DNA of 64,000 nt from Bin5 sp965218625. GTDB lineage: Bacteria; Chloroflexota; Anaerolineae; Caldilineales; Caldilineaceae. Position 1 is the stretch's first letter; every line of letters starts with the position of its first letter. This document shows positions 27,031-36,054 of the stretch, piece after piece. Location of the stretch: positions 62,001 through 126,000 of the forward strand of contig CBDCLG010000012.1 in NCBI GenBank assembly GCA_965218625.1. Direction: 5' to 3'. The position numbers and the translations under genes were made by a program. The notes under the pieces were generated by a model. It had not been told where the DNA came from and made no database searches. It worked only from the letters and a program-made list of their open reading frames with translations.

Positions 27031-27098
27031 TGACGGCAATGTTTTGCGAAGGGCAGCCGTGAGGCGGCCCTCGAAAGGAGAGGCAAAGGACTCTTGAT

Positions 27099-28079
27099 AT
27101 GATTCGAATCGCTGAAATGTTGCCGGCGCAACCGTCGCCGTTGTGGAGGATGGTCAAGCAGTGCGGTGTCAACAGTGTTGTAGGCATGATGGATATGTCG
27201 ACGATCGATCACCCGGACCCGGATATGAGACCGTGGGGGTTCATGAGCCTGGCACGGTTGAAGAGCGCGTACGAGAACGCCGGGTTCCAACTTGAGGTGC
27301 TGGAGAGTCGACCGCCGCTGGATAAGGCGAAGCTGGGTCTGCCGGGGCGGGACGAGGAGATCGAGACGGCGTGCGAGCTTATCCGCAACCTGGGGCGGCT
27401 GGGCGTGCCGGTCTGGTGCACGGAGTGGATGCCGGTATTCAACTGGATGCGCACGTCGACGACGATTCCTGAGCGGGGGGGCGCACTGGTGACGGGTTTT
27501 GACTACGACGTGGTGCGCAACGGGCCGCAGACGGAGTATGGCGTGGTGAGCGAGGAGCAGCTGTGGGAGAATCTGAAGTATTTCATGGAGATCGTGGTGC
27601 CGGTGGCCGAGGAGGCGGGGGTCAAGCTGGCGATGCACCCGGACGATCCGCCGCTGTCGCCGATCCGGGGGCTGGGGCGCATCATGCGCAGCGTGGAGAA
27701 TTTTCAGCGGCTGATCGACCTTGTGCCGAGCCCGGCCAATGGGATCTGCCTGTGCCAGGGCAATTTCACGTTGATGACGGAAGAGCTGCCGGAGGTGATC
27801 CGCCACTTCGGCGCGCAGGAGAAGATCTTCTTCGTCCATTTTCGCGATGTGCGGGGCACGCCGACGAAGTTCAATGAGACATTCCACGACAACGGCAAGA
27901 CGGATATGCTGGCATGCATGGAGGCATACCGCGCGATCGGCTTCGACGGCGTGCTGCGGCCGGACCATGTGCCGACGATGGAGGGCGACAGCAATGAGGA
28001 CGCCGGCTATTCGTCGATCGGGCGCCTGTACGCGATCGGCTACATTCGCGGGCTGCGGCAGGCGGTGTACGCGTCGTGA
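27099..28079 (+). CDS. uxuA: Mannonate dehydratase (UxuA family)
   Basis: 326 residues, shorter than the roughly 390-residue E. coli enzyme but similar to the short bacterial type. PVWCTEWMPVFNW, GVKLAMHPDDPP, ICLCQGNF, FFVHFRDVRG, and the C-terminal LRPDHVPTMEGD and GRLYAIGYIRGL match UxuA. The conserved Cys, His and Asp metal ligands are all there. The reaction converts D-mannonate to 2-keto-3-deoxygluconate in glucuronate catabolism. It pairs functionally with the enolase-superfamily dehydratase 4 kb upstream. It converges on the esterase gene, and the 281-bp gap upstream contains the promoter above. Confidence 0.9.
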   Translation: MIRIAEMLPAQPSPLWRMVKQCGVNSVVGMMDMSTIDHPDPDMRPWGFMSLARLKSAYENAGFQLEVLESRPPLDKAKLGLPGRDEEIETACELIRNLGRLGVPVWCTEWMPVFNWMRTSTTIPERGGALVTGFDYDVVRNGPQTEYGVVSEEQLWENLKYFMEIVVPVAEEAGVKLAMHPDDPPLSPIRGLGRIMRSVENFQRLIDLVPSPANGICLCQGNFTLMTEELPEVIRHFGAQEKIFFVHFRDVRGTPTKFNETFHDNGKTDMLACMEAYRAIGFDGVLRPDHVPTMEGDSNEDAGYSSIGRLYAIGYIRGLRQAVYAS

Positions 28080-28091
28080 AGGCGCGACGGT

Positions 28092-29054
28092 CTACATTTC
28101 CAGCATCCACTGGAAGATGGTGTCGGCCAGATTGGGCGGCATCTCGTGGCCGTAGTCGGGGTAGATGACGGTGCTCTTTGGCGCGGTGATCTTGTTGTAG
28201 GCGGCGAACTGGGTTGAGGGCGGGCAGATCTGGTCCATGAGGCCGACGCCCATCATCACCTCGGCGCGGATGCGGGGGGCGAGGAACTGAACGTCGACGT
28301 AGCCGAGGCGGGTGAAGACGGCCTCTTCGCGCTGGTGGCGCGGGTCGAATTTGCGGAACCATTCGCGCAGCTCGGCGTAGGCGTTGAGGTCGAGATCGAG
28401 GTCCCAGACGCGTTTGTAGTCGCAGAGGAAGGGATAGATGGGGGCGGCGCGTTTGACGCGCGGTTCGAGGGCTGAGCAGGCGAGGGTGAGCGCGCCGCCC
28501 TGGCTGCCGCCGGTGGCGCCGATGCGGTCGGCGTCGACGTCGTCCATTTCGATTACGATCTGGGCCATGCGGGCGGTATCGAGGAAGATCTGGCGGTAGA
28601 GCAGGTCTTCGGGGTCGCCGTCGAGGCCGCGCACAATGTGGCCGCGCAGGGTCCAGCCGGGTACACCGCCGACATCTTCGGAGCGGCCGCCCTGGCCGCG
28701 ACAGTCGAGGGAGGCGACGGTAAAGCCGGCGGCGGCGTAGCCGAGCTTGCTCTGCCAGTCGCCGGAGTCACCGCTGTAGCCGTGGAACATGAGAATCGCA
28801 GGATGGGGGGCGGTGGCGGCGCGGGGCCGCAGCAGCTTGGCGTGGACACGGGCCCCCTTGGTGCCGGTAAAGTACATGTGGAAACATTCGGCGTAGGGTG
28901 CCTGGAAGTCGGCGGGTACGAGCTCCACTTCGGGATCGATCGAGGCCAGCTCGGCGAGCGCGGCGTCCCAGTAGTCGTCAAAATCATGCGGGCGCGGGTT
29001 GACTCCCTGGTAGGAGGACAGTTCTTCCTGGGGCAGGTCAAAGAGCAAAGGCAT
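28092..29054 (-). CDS. Acetylxylan esterase / cephalosporin-C deacetylase family hydrolase
   Basis: 320 residues, alpha/beta hydrolase of the AXE1 family. The triad is visible: Ser184 in GATGGSQGGAL, Asp274 in GLMDQICPPST and His303 in YPDYGHEMPP. The oxyanion region FHGYSGDSGDW and DCRGQGGRS are typical. Members remove acetyl groups from acetylated oligosaccharides, mostly inside the cell; no signal peptide is seen here. The site beside the mannonate dehydratase supports use of acetylated, uronate-bearing glycans, though the exact ester is unknown. It converges on uxuA with only 12 bp between stops. Confidence 0.9.
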   Translation of the reverse strand: MPLLFDLPQEELSSYQGVNPRPHDFDDYWDAALAELASIDPEVELVPADFQAPYAECFHMYFTGTKGARVHAKLLRPRAATAPHPAILMFHGYSGDSGDWQSKLGYAAAGFTVASLDCRGQGGRSEDVGGVPGWTLRGHIVRGLDGDPEDLLYRQIFLDTARMAQIVIEMDDVDADRIGATGGSQGGALTLACSALEPRVKRAAPIYPFLCDYKRVWDLDLDLNAYAELREWFRKFDPRHQREEAVFTRLGYVDVQFLAPRIRAEVMMGVGLMDQICPPSTQFAAYNKITAPKSTVIYPDYGHEMPPNLADTIFQWMLEM

Positions 29055-29875
29055 GGCGTTTTCCTTGGGCTAATGGGCGGCGGCTAATATGGGCAGCAGG
29101 CCAGGAACCTGCGGATGGTGTCGGGTCAATTGTCGCGCCTACGGGCAGTTGACGGCAAACGCCTTATCAGGAGCTCCGTTGGGTCACAGGGGGATGTGAG
29201 CCCAGGGCAATCGCATCTACATCTGGACGCCAAAATAACTCACAAAGGGCACCCACAAGGGGTGCCCCTACCATTTTCGTTCGTTTTCGGCTGAATAACC
29301 GATCTCCCAGTCACCGAAGACCTTAAGAATTCGCGAGCGCGCACTATGATTTGCGCTGTTCTCGGCGTTTTTTCGGAGTTGGGCTCGAATCAGGTAGTGT
29401 CGCGGGCTCTTGACCCAATTCGATGCAATCGCCCTGGATGTGAACTCTCTCCAAGTTGACCTCTATGAAGAACTGGGATACCCTTGCGCGGCTGCGATGT
29501 GATATGTCGTGGCGGATAGTGGAAGGCGCGCCCGCGCAATCGACTTGGAAGAGTACGATAACCCCACCGGTGCACCGCGATCGATAGAGGAACTCCCGTG
29601 CAGGCCGCGGCTACTTTATTGGTCCGTTTCTCGTTTTGCCGCGGCTATTGCAATTGCCATTTTCGTCGGATCGCGGGTTGCGGAAAGGGTCCGAAGTCCC
29701 GCGGCCTGAACGTGCGGTTTAAGGGTGGGGGTCAGGGGAGGACTTTCCTGAGTGAAGGCGCGAACGGGATACCTGACCGTGAGAGAGGATACCCGGCCTG
29801 TTCGTCGGTGTGGCGTGAAATGGAAGCAAAACAGGAGTTCGGCAAACCATTCAACAAGACAGTGAGAGCATCGAG
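29055..29875. other. 820-bp stretch without a supported gene
   Basis: Small open frames here (about 60-95 codons) show no family similarity, no good ribosome site and lower-quality composition. One palindromic repeat at 29247-29267 is described separately. No tRNA or other RNA fold was recognised. Confidence 0.5.
29247..29267. repeat. Short palindromic (REP-like) element
   Basis: GGGCACCC and GGGTGCCC form a perfect 8-bp stem around the loop ACAAG. The ACAAGGGGTGCCCCTAC context resembles small dispersed palindromes found in many environmental genomes. Copy number outside this window is unknown. Confidence 0.5.
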
Positions 29876-32800
29876 ATGAATTCTGAATCTTCAAGCTGGG
29901 ACGCACTGAAGTTTCGCTGCATCGGACCGCCCAGGGGCGGGCGCGTGGTTGCGGTGGCAGGTCATCCGACTGAGAAGAATGTCTTCTATTTTGGCGCGGT
30001 GGCGGGCGGCGTGTGGAAGACGATCGACGGCGGCCACTACTGGGAGAATATCAGCGACGGGCATTTCGACGTCTCGTCGGTGGGCGCGATTGCGGTGTCG
30101 GAGGCCGACCCTAATGTGATCTACGCGGGGACGGGAGAGTCGACCATCCGTCTGGACGTAAGCTGGGGAGACGGCGTCTACAAGTCGACTGACGGCGGCG
30201 AGACGTGGGAGAACGTTGGACTGCGCGACAGCCATCATATTGGTCAGATTCGGATTCATCCGCGGGACCCGGATGTCGTCTACGTGGCGGCGCTGGGGCA
30301 TGCGTTCGGGCCGAACAGCGAGCGGGGGGTCTACCGCTCAACCGACGGCGGCGGGAGCTGGGAGTGTGTGCTGCACGTGAGCGAGAAGGCGGGCGCGGTG
30401 GATTTGGCCCTGGATGTAGCGAACCCGCGCATCATCTATGCCTCGATCTGGCAGGTACACCGCCACTTCTGGGAGCTGGTCAGCGGCGGGCCGGACAGCG
30501 GTCTGTGGAAATCGACCGATAGCGGCGACAGCTGGACCGACATCAGCCGCAATCCGGGGTTGCCGCAGGAGGGTCTGCTGGGGAAGATCGGCGTTTCGGT
30601 CTCGCCGGCGCGACCCAGCCGGCTGTGGGCGATTGTGGAGGCTGAGGGTGAAAAGTCGGGCGTCTACCGCTCGGATGACCGGGGCGCGACGTGGGCGCAT
30701 CTGACGAACAACCAGGATTTGCTGAACCGGCCCTGGTATTACCTGCACATTTTTGCCGACCCGCAGGACCCGGATACGGTCTACGTCAATAATTTGAAGA
30801 TGTGGAAGAGCATCGACGCCGGCAAAGAGTGGGAGGAGATTACGACGCCGCACGGCGACAACCATGGGTTGTGGATCGACCCGGAGGAGCCGCAGCGGAT
30901 GATCAACGGCAACGACGGCGGCGCGTGCGTGAGCTTCAACGGCGGCGAAACGTGGAGCACGATCTACAACCAGCTTACGGGGCAGTACTATCATTTGGAC
31001 GTGGACAACCGGCTGCCGTACCGGGTCTACGGCACGCAGCAGGACAATTCGAGCGTTGCGGTGCCGAGCGCGTCGGAGAAGGGCGCGATTCTGTGGGGCG
31101 ACTGCTACCCGGCGGGTACGGGCGAAAGCGGGTACATCGCGGTGAAGCCGGATGACCCGGATATTTTGTACGTGGGCGCGGTCGGCTCCTCGCCGGGGGG
31201 CGGGGGCGCGCTGCAGCGGTACGACCATCGCACGAAACAGATCCGGCTGGTGACGGTGTGGCCGGAGCCGTTCAGCGGCTGGGGCGCGAAGTATATGAGG
31301 TACCGGTTCCCCTGGACGTTTCCGATCGTTTTCAGCCCGCACGACGCGAACGTGCTCTACACGTGCGGCAACCACGTATTCCGCACAACCGACGAGGGCA
31401 GCTCGTGGGAGGCCATCAGCCCGGATTTGACGCGGAATGACGAGAGCAAATTGGAGCCGTCGGGCGGCCCGCTGACGCTGGACACGAGCGGGGCGGAGCA
31501 CTACTGCACGATTTCGACCTTTATCGAGTCGGCGCACGCGGCGGGCGTATTCTGGGCGGGCAGCGACGACGGGCTGGTCCATATCAGTGAGGACGGCGGT
31601 GGTAGCTGGCGGAATGTCACGCCGCCCGATTTGCCTGAATGGAGCCTCGTAACGGTGATCGAACCGAGCGCGCACGATCCGTCGACGGTCTATATGGCGG
31701 CGACGCGCTACAAGCTGGACGATTACGGCCCGTATCTGTTCAAGACGACGGACCGGGGCCAAAGCTGGAAGCGAATTGACGCAACCTTTCCCCAGGAGGA
31801 GATCACGCGTATGTTGCGGGCGGACCCGGCGCGTGAGGGGCTGCTCTACGTCGGCACGGAGACGGGGGTTTTCGTCTCGCTTGACGACGGCGGGTCTTGG
31901 CAGCGGATGCCGGGCAATCTGCCGGTGGCGCCGGTCTACGATATGGTGATCAAGGAGGGTGACCTGGTTGTGGCGACGCACGGGCGCGCCTTCTGGATCC
32001 TGGATGACCTGACGCCGCTGCGGCTGGCCGATGGGCTGCAGGGGGCGAAAGAGGGCGGGGCGAGGCTGTTCACGCCGCGCAGGACTCTGCGGCGCTGGCA
32101 TTCCTGGAGCGTCGAGGGGATGCGCGGCGACGGACGCAACTATGCGCTGGCTGCCGGTCAGCTGATCACGTATCGGGACAAGAAGGATGAAAGCGGTCAG
32201 AACGTGCGGCGTATGCTGGACTGCGGCGAGAATCCGCCGCAGGGCGCGATCTTCTACTACAGGCTGCCGCCGGACGCGGCGGAGGTGTGCCTGGCCGTTC
32301 TGGATTCTGATGGAGAGGAGATCCGTTCGTTCGGACGGAAACCGGCGGAGGCGGACACGGAGGATGAGGAGGACCCGTCGGCCCAGTATCTCACGACCGA
32401 GGCCGGTCTCAATCGATTTATCTGGAACCTTCGCTACAAGGATGCTGAGCAGTTGGCGGGCGACGCGTTTACGGACAAGAGCGTAACCGGGGCGCTGGCG
32501 GCGCCGGGCACCTACCAGGTGCGCCTGACGGTGGACGGCGAAAGCCAGACGGAGTCGTTTGAACTGTACGTTGACCCGCGGGTGGGGAGCAGCCAGGAGG
32601 ACTTGCAGGCGCAGTTCGAGCTGTGGCAGGAGGTGAATGCCAAGCTGAGCGAGACCCACCGGGCGGTCAAGCGGCTGCGGTTGGCGCGCAAGCGGGTGAA
32701 GTCGATGGCCGAGATGGTGGCTGACAGCGGGGTGGAGGAGGAGGCGAAGAAGGCGATCCAGGAGCGGGCCGAACAGATCGCGGCGCAGCTGGGCGAGGTG

Positions 32801-33064
32801 GAGGTGGAGCTGGTCCAGCCGGAAGCAAAGGTGGCCTTTGACAGAATACGGCTGCGCGCGATGCTCAACGCCAAGCTGCACAATCTGGTCAGCGTGATCG
32901 GGGCGGCGGACGAAAGGCCGCCGCAACAGGCCTATGACGTTTTTGCGCATCTCAGCGAGCTGACGGATGAACAGCTGGACAAGCTGGACTCGATCCTGGG
33001 CGAGAGCATAGCCGATTTCAACGCGGCTGTGCAGGCGGCGAACGTGCCGGCGGTTGTGGCGTAG
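29876..33064 (+). CDS. Sortilin/Vps10-like beta-propeller protein with BNR/Asp-box repeats, no signal peptide
   Basis: 1062 residues. Many Asp-box repeats (TDGGETW, TDGGGSW, STDSGDSW, DDRGATW, DEGSSW, EDGGGSW, TDRGQSW, DDGGSWQ) build two beta-propellers across residues about 20-720. Then a beta domain (about 760-900), and a charged helical tail (910-1040) with likely coiled coil. This resembles large proteins often named glycosyl hydrolase or VPS10 domain in environmental bacteria, usually secreted. Here the N-terminus MNSESSSWDALKFRC lacks any signal, so it looks cytoplasmic or the true start is elsewhere; no alternative with a signal was found. Enzyme activity is not established. The MFS gene starts 10 bp after its stop. 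Confidence 0.85.
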   Translation: MNSESSSWDALKFRCIGPPRGGRVVAVAGHPTEKNVFYFGAVAGGVWKTIDGGHYWENISDGHFDVSSVGAIAVSEADPNVIYAGTGESTIRLDVSWGDGVYKSTDGGETWENVGLRDSHHIGQIRIHPRDPDVVYVAALGHAFGPNSERGVYRSTDGGGSWECVLHVSEKAGAVDLALDVANPRIIYASIWQVHRHFWELVSGGPDSGLWKSTDSGDSWTDISRNPGLPQEGLLGKIGVSVSPARPSRLWAIVEAEGEKSGVYRSDDRGATWAHLTNNQDLLNRPWYYLHIFADPQDPDTVYVNNLKMWKSIDAGKEWEEITTPHGDNHGLWIDPEEPQRMINGNDGGACVSFNGGETWSTIYNQLTGQYYHLDVDNRLPYRVYGTQQDNSSVAVPSASEKGAILWGDCYPAGTGESGYIAVKPDDPDILYVGAVGSSPGGGGALQRYDHRTKQIRLVTVWPEPFSGWGAKYMRYRFPWTFPIVFSPHDANVLYTCGNHVFRTTDEGSSWEAISPDLTRNDESKLEPSGGPLTLDTSGAEHYCTISTFIESAHAAGVFWAGSDDGLVHISEDGGGSWRNVTPPDLPEWSLVTVIEPSAHDPSTVYMAATRYKLDDYGPYLFKTTDRGQSWKRIDATFPQEEITRMLRADPAREGLLYVGTETGVFVSLDDGGSWQRMPGNLPVAPVYDMVIKEGDLVVATHGRAFWILDDLTPLRLADGLQGAKEGGARLFTPRRTLRRWHSWSVEGMRGDGRNYALAAGQLITYRDKKDESGQNVRRMLDCGENPPQGAIFYYRLPPDAAEVCLAVLDSDGEEIRSFGRKPAEADTEDEEDPSAQYLTTEAGLNRFIWNLRYKDAEQLAGDAFTDKSVTGALAAPGTYQVRLTVDGESQTESFELYVDPRVGSSQEDLQAQFELWQEVNAKLSETHRAVKRLRLARKRVKSMAEMVADSGVEEEAKKAIQERAEQIAAQLGEVEVELVQPEAKVAFDRIRLRAMLNAKLHNLVSVIGAADERPPQQAYDVFAHLSELTDEQLDKLDSILGESIADFNAAVQAANVPAVVA

Positions 33065-33074
33065 AGACGGTTCG

Positions 33075-34352
33075 ATGCGCTTGTCTTTCGGGAGTCGCGG
33101 GGATATAGGGTCGCCTGCGCTGCTAAAGATCACGCTGGCCGATTTCATCGTGCGCAGCGCGTACCAGATGGGGAAGACGCCGCTGCTGCCGCTGTTCGCC
33201 GCGTCGCTGGGCGCGTCGGATGCGCTGCTGGGGCTGATTGTGGCGGTGTCGACGCTTACGGGCATGGTGACGAAGCCTCTGTTCGGCCTGCTTTCGGACC
33301 GGATGGGGCGGCGGCTGTGGCTGCTGATCGGCACGCTGGTGTTCGCGGGCGTGCCGTTTTTGTATGGGTTAATCGAGACGCCGGGGCAGCTGGTTGCCCT
33401 CCGGTTGCTGCACGGCACGGCGACGGCGATCTACGGGCCGGTCACGGTGGCGTATGTGGCGGAGCGCGGCGGGAAGCGGAGGGGAGAGCGGCTGGGGTGG
33501 TTCGGCATGGCGCGCAGCGGCGGTTACCTGGTCGGGCCCGTTGCGGCCGGCTGGCTGCTCTTGACGCTGGACCCGGTGACGGTCTTCACGCTGATCGGGG
33601 GGCTGAGCCTGGTGGCATTTGTGCCCGTGTTGGCGCTGGGGGACGAAGAGTCGGTAAGGGACGAAAGAATCGAGAGGCGGATAAGGCGCAAGAAGCGGAG
33701 AATTCCAGGACCGGGAACGGTTCGTCAGTTTGTCTTGGGCCAGGCAGGGCTGGCGGTTGTGCCCGCAGTCTGGTTATCAGGCGCGCTGGAGGCGTCGGTC
33801 TTTGTTGTTACCTATGTTATCAAGGCGTTTCTGCCCGTGTACGCGCTGACGTCGGGATACTCAACGGTCGAGATCGGGCTGTTCTTCACGGCGCAGGAGG
33901 GCGCGCTGGTGCTGCTGAAGCCGTGGGGCGGCCGGCTGGGTGACAGAGTGGGCCATTTGCGGGCGGTATCGCTGGGAATGGGCTGCCTGGGGCTTTCGCT
34001 GCCGTTCCTGTTGACGGCGACGGATACGTTTGGACTGCTGGTGGTAGCGTCAGCGATGGGGGCGGCGCAGGCGCTGATCTTCCCGGCGACGTTGGCATTT
34101 ATTGCGGAGCAGGCGCCGGAGGGCAGAGTCGGGGCGGGCATGGGGCTGGCGGGTTCGCTCAAGAACGGGGGAAAGGTAGCAGGACCGCTCTTGGGAGGGT
34201 TGCTGATTGCGGCGATGGGCTATGGCGGACTGTTGTGGCTGCTGGGCGGGATGCTGGTAGCAGGCGCGCTGGGCCTCTTCTTCCGAATTCGACTGGTCGA
34301 CTTTCCGCTGACACCGACGGCACAGCGGGTTGAGCCGGAGCGATCGGTTTAG
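33075..34352 (+). CDS. MFS transporter
   Basis: 425 residues, 12 predicted helices. The motif A loop DRMGRR is at about 75-80 (KPLFGLLSDRMGRRLWL). A basic cytoplasmic loop (RIERRIRRKKRR) separates the two six-helix halves, and a motif A copy in the second half reads GGRLGDRVGH. Drug/metabolite:H+ antiport or uptake is possible; the substrate is unknown. The ATG at 33075 follows the stop of the Vps10-like gene by 10 bp and a GTG 21 nt upstream overlaps it, so the two are probably translated from one message. Confidence 0.88.
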   Translation: MRLSFGSRGDIGSPALLKITLADFIVRSAYQMGKTPLLPLFAASLGASDALLGLIVAVSTLTGMVTKPLFGLLSDRMGRRLWLLIGTLVFAGVPFLYGLIETPGQLVALRLLHGTATAIYGPVTVAYVAERGGKRRGERLGWFGMARSGGYLVGPVAAGWLLLTLDPVTVFTLIGGLSLVAFVPVLALGDEESVRDERIERRIRRKKRRIPGPGTVRQFVLGQAGLAVVPAVWLSGALEASVFVVTYVIKAFLPVYALTSGYSTVEIGLFFTAQEGALVLLKPWGGRLGDRVGHLRAVSLGMGCLGLSLPFLLTATDTFGLLVVASAMGAAQALIFPATLAFIAEQAPEGRVGAGMGLAGSLKNGGKVAGPLLGGLLIAAMGYGGLLWLLGGMLVAGALGLFFRIRLVDFPLTPTAQRVEPERSV

Positions 34353-34377
34353 GGCTGGTTGGCATCTGTCTGAACTG

Positions 34378-34408
34378 TGATTCATCTGATTTATGTGATG
34401 GACATGAT
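34378..34408. repeat. 9-bp periodic TGAT-rich element
   Basis: TGATTCATC TGATTTATG TGATGGACA TGAT: three units with a 9-bp period after the MFS stop. Its AT-rich, degenerate form differs from the GC-rich background. Confidence 0.4.
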
Positions 34409-34530
34409 AAGTGGCGCTGGCTCACGAATGGCGCTTCGTTTACGAGAGCAAGTTGAATCAGAGTCCAAGCTGTTCACGGACAGCCTGTAGATGTGGGCTC
34501 TTTGAATGGTTTTCCATAAAGACAGCGAAC

Positions 34531-35811
34531 CTAGTCGAGCTTGGCGCGGCGAATTGGCGAGAGCAGGATCAACGCCAGCTCTACGGTCAGTGCGGCAGCG
34601 CCGACGAGGAGGGTGGCGCGCAGGCCGATTGTCTCGCCGAGTGCGCCGCCGATGAAGGCGCCGAGGGTTGCCACGCCGAATAGCACGAACCGGCGCGCGG
34701 CGGTGACGCGCCCGAGCAGCCGGACCGAGGTGATTGCCTGGCGGAGACTGACCTGGTTGACAAAGTAGAGCGAACTCCCGAAGCCGCCCAAGGCCAAGGC
34801 GGCGCCCACTGCCATCACCACACCCCTGGGTTGATCGGCAGCAACGAGCAGCAGAGATCCCAAGATCCAAATCAGTTTGCCAAGCGCGAGGGTCCTGCCG
34901 ACGCGTAGTATGCGCGCGGCACGGGGGGCCAGCAACGCGCCCAGCAGGGAGCCGACACCGCCGCAGGCCAGGACAGTGCCGATCAGTGCGGGCGAAAGAC
35001 TGAGTTGATCGACCAGGAAGAGCATCTGCACGGCTGCGGCGAGGGACCCGGCCAGCATCCCAAGGCTCGACGAGATTGTAAGCGCAGTCAGCAAGGGCGT
35101 CCTCAGCAGCTCGTGGATGCCCTCGGCGATTTCGTGGAGGAGCGTCTGCGTGTGCGAACGCGGCGGGTCGCCATGTTCGCGGTCTTCGCGGCCCACTCCG
35201 TTGGCGGGGTGGTCGAGATCCGGCTCTGGAAGGGCGCGGAGCGCAAGCGCGGAGAGGAGGTATGAAAGGGCGTCAATGAGGATGGCCCTGGCTGCGCCGA
35301 GGAGTTGTACCAGACCGCCGGCCGCTGCAGGTCCGGCGATGGAGATAAGGGCCTCGCTGGTGGAGAGTCTGCTGTTGGCGTCAACCAGCGCGCGCTTTTC
35401 GACCAGGGCGGGGAGCAGTGAGATGGCCGCGATCTGGAAGAAAACGGTCAGTGTCCCTGCCGCGAAGGTCACGAGCCAGAGTTGAAGAAATGTGAGCCGG
35501 CCCAAAAAGGCGGCGGCGGGGACCGAGGCGAGCAGCAGCGCTCGCCCGATGTCGGACCAGACGAGAATTGGGCGGCGCGGGACGCGGTCGACCCATACAC
35601 CGGCGACGAGGCCGAAGAGAAGATTGGGAAGTGACCCGGCCGCGGCCAGCAGCCCCATTTGCGAAGGTGAGGCCCCGAGCAGGAGCACGGCCGTCAAGGG
35701 CAGCGCGACTGATGTGATGGCGGTGCCGGCGCCGGAGGTAACGTGGGCGACCCAAAGTCGAGTGAATGCCCGGTTGCGCCAGAGGGAATGGGCCTGTTTC
35801 AAGGTTGTCAT
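34531..35811 (-). CDS. MFS transporter, MFS_3 type
   Basis: 426 residues. WRNRAFTRLWVAHVTSGAGTAI is the usual opening of the multidrug/enterobactin-exporter-like MFS_3 group. The motif A-like loop reads GVWVDRVPRRPIL (about 72-84), with VDANSRLSTSEALISIAGPAAAG further on. Twelve helices are visible. Export of small hydrophobic compounds is typical of the group; the cargo is unknown. The ATG 35811 is chosen since 48 additional upstream codons are hydrophilic and unrelated. It is convergent with the previous MFS gene and divergent from the next, separated from it by a 243-bp gap. Confidence 0.88.
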   Translation of the reverse strand: MTTLKQAHSLWRNRAFTRLWVAHVTSGAGTAITSVALPLTAVLLLGASPSQMGLLAAAGSLPNLLFGLVAGVWVDRVPRRPILVWSDIGRALLLASVPAAAFLGRLTFLQLWLVTFAAGTLTVFFQIAAISLLPALVEKRALVDANSRLSTSEALISIAGPAAAGGLVQLLGAARAILIDALSYLLSALALRALPEPDLDHPANGVGREDREHGDPPRSHTQTLLHEIAEGIHELLRTPLLTALTISSSLGMLAGSLAAAVQMLFLVDQLSLSPALIGTVLACGGVGSLLGALLAPRAARILRVGRTLALGKLIWILGSLLLVAADQPRGVVMAVGAALALGGFGSSLYFVNQVSLRQAITSVRLLGRVTAARRFVLFGVATLGAFIGGALGETIGLRATLLVGAAALTVELALILLSPIRRAKLD

Positions 35812-36054
35812 TTCTCGATGTCCGGTCGGCGATCGTTCGGCCGGTGCAAGTTGCCTGTTGCCGGGTTGCATATTATCATGCGAGGCGAGGAGGGATGAAG
35901 ATTCTTTTTCTTCAGTCCCTCTTTCTGTTGTTTGGCGTCGCCGATGGCGGCGCAACCTGATGGATGGACGTCACCTGGTTGCAGTACAGGGCGGTTGCCG
36001 GCGGTCAATTCGACGCCGAGGCAGCTGTCAGTGCAGATCCAAAACGGGACAGCG

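Noticed and set aside
29735..29750. GGAAAGTCC on the minus strand, as in RNase P RNA
   Set aside because: The other conserved RNase P regions (the AGAGGAATG-type and ACAGAACCCGGCTTA-type segments) are absent and the flanks do not fold as expected; chance match.
30338..33418. A 1026-codon minus-strand frame opposite the Vps10-like gene
   Set aside because: It is Arg/Pro/His-rich shadow sequence antisense to a strongly supported gene and matches no family.
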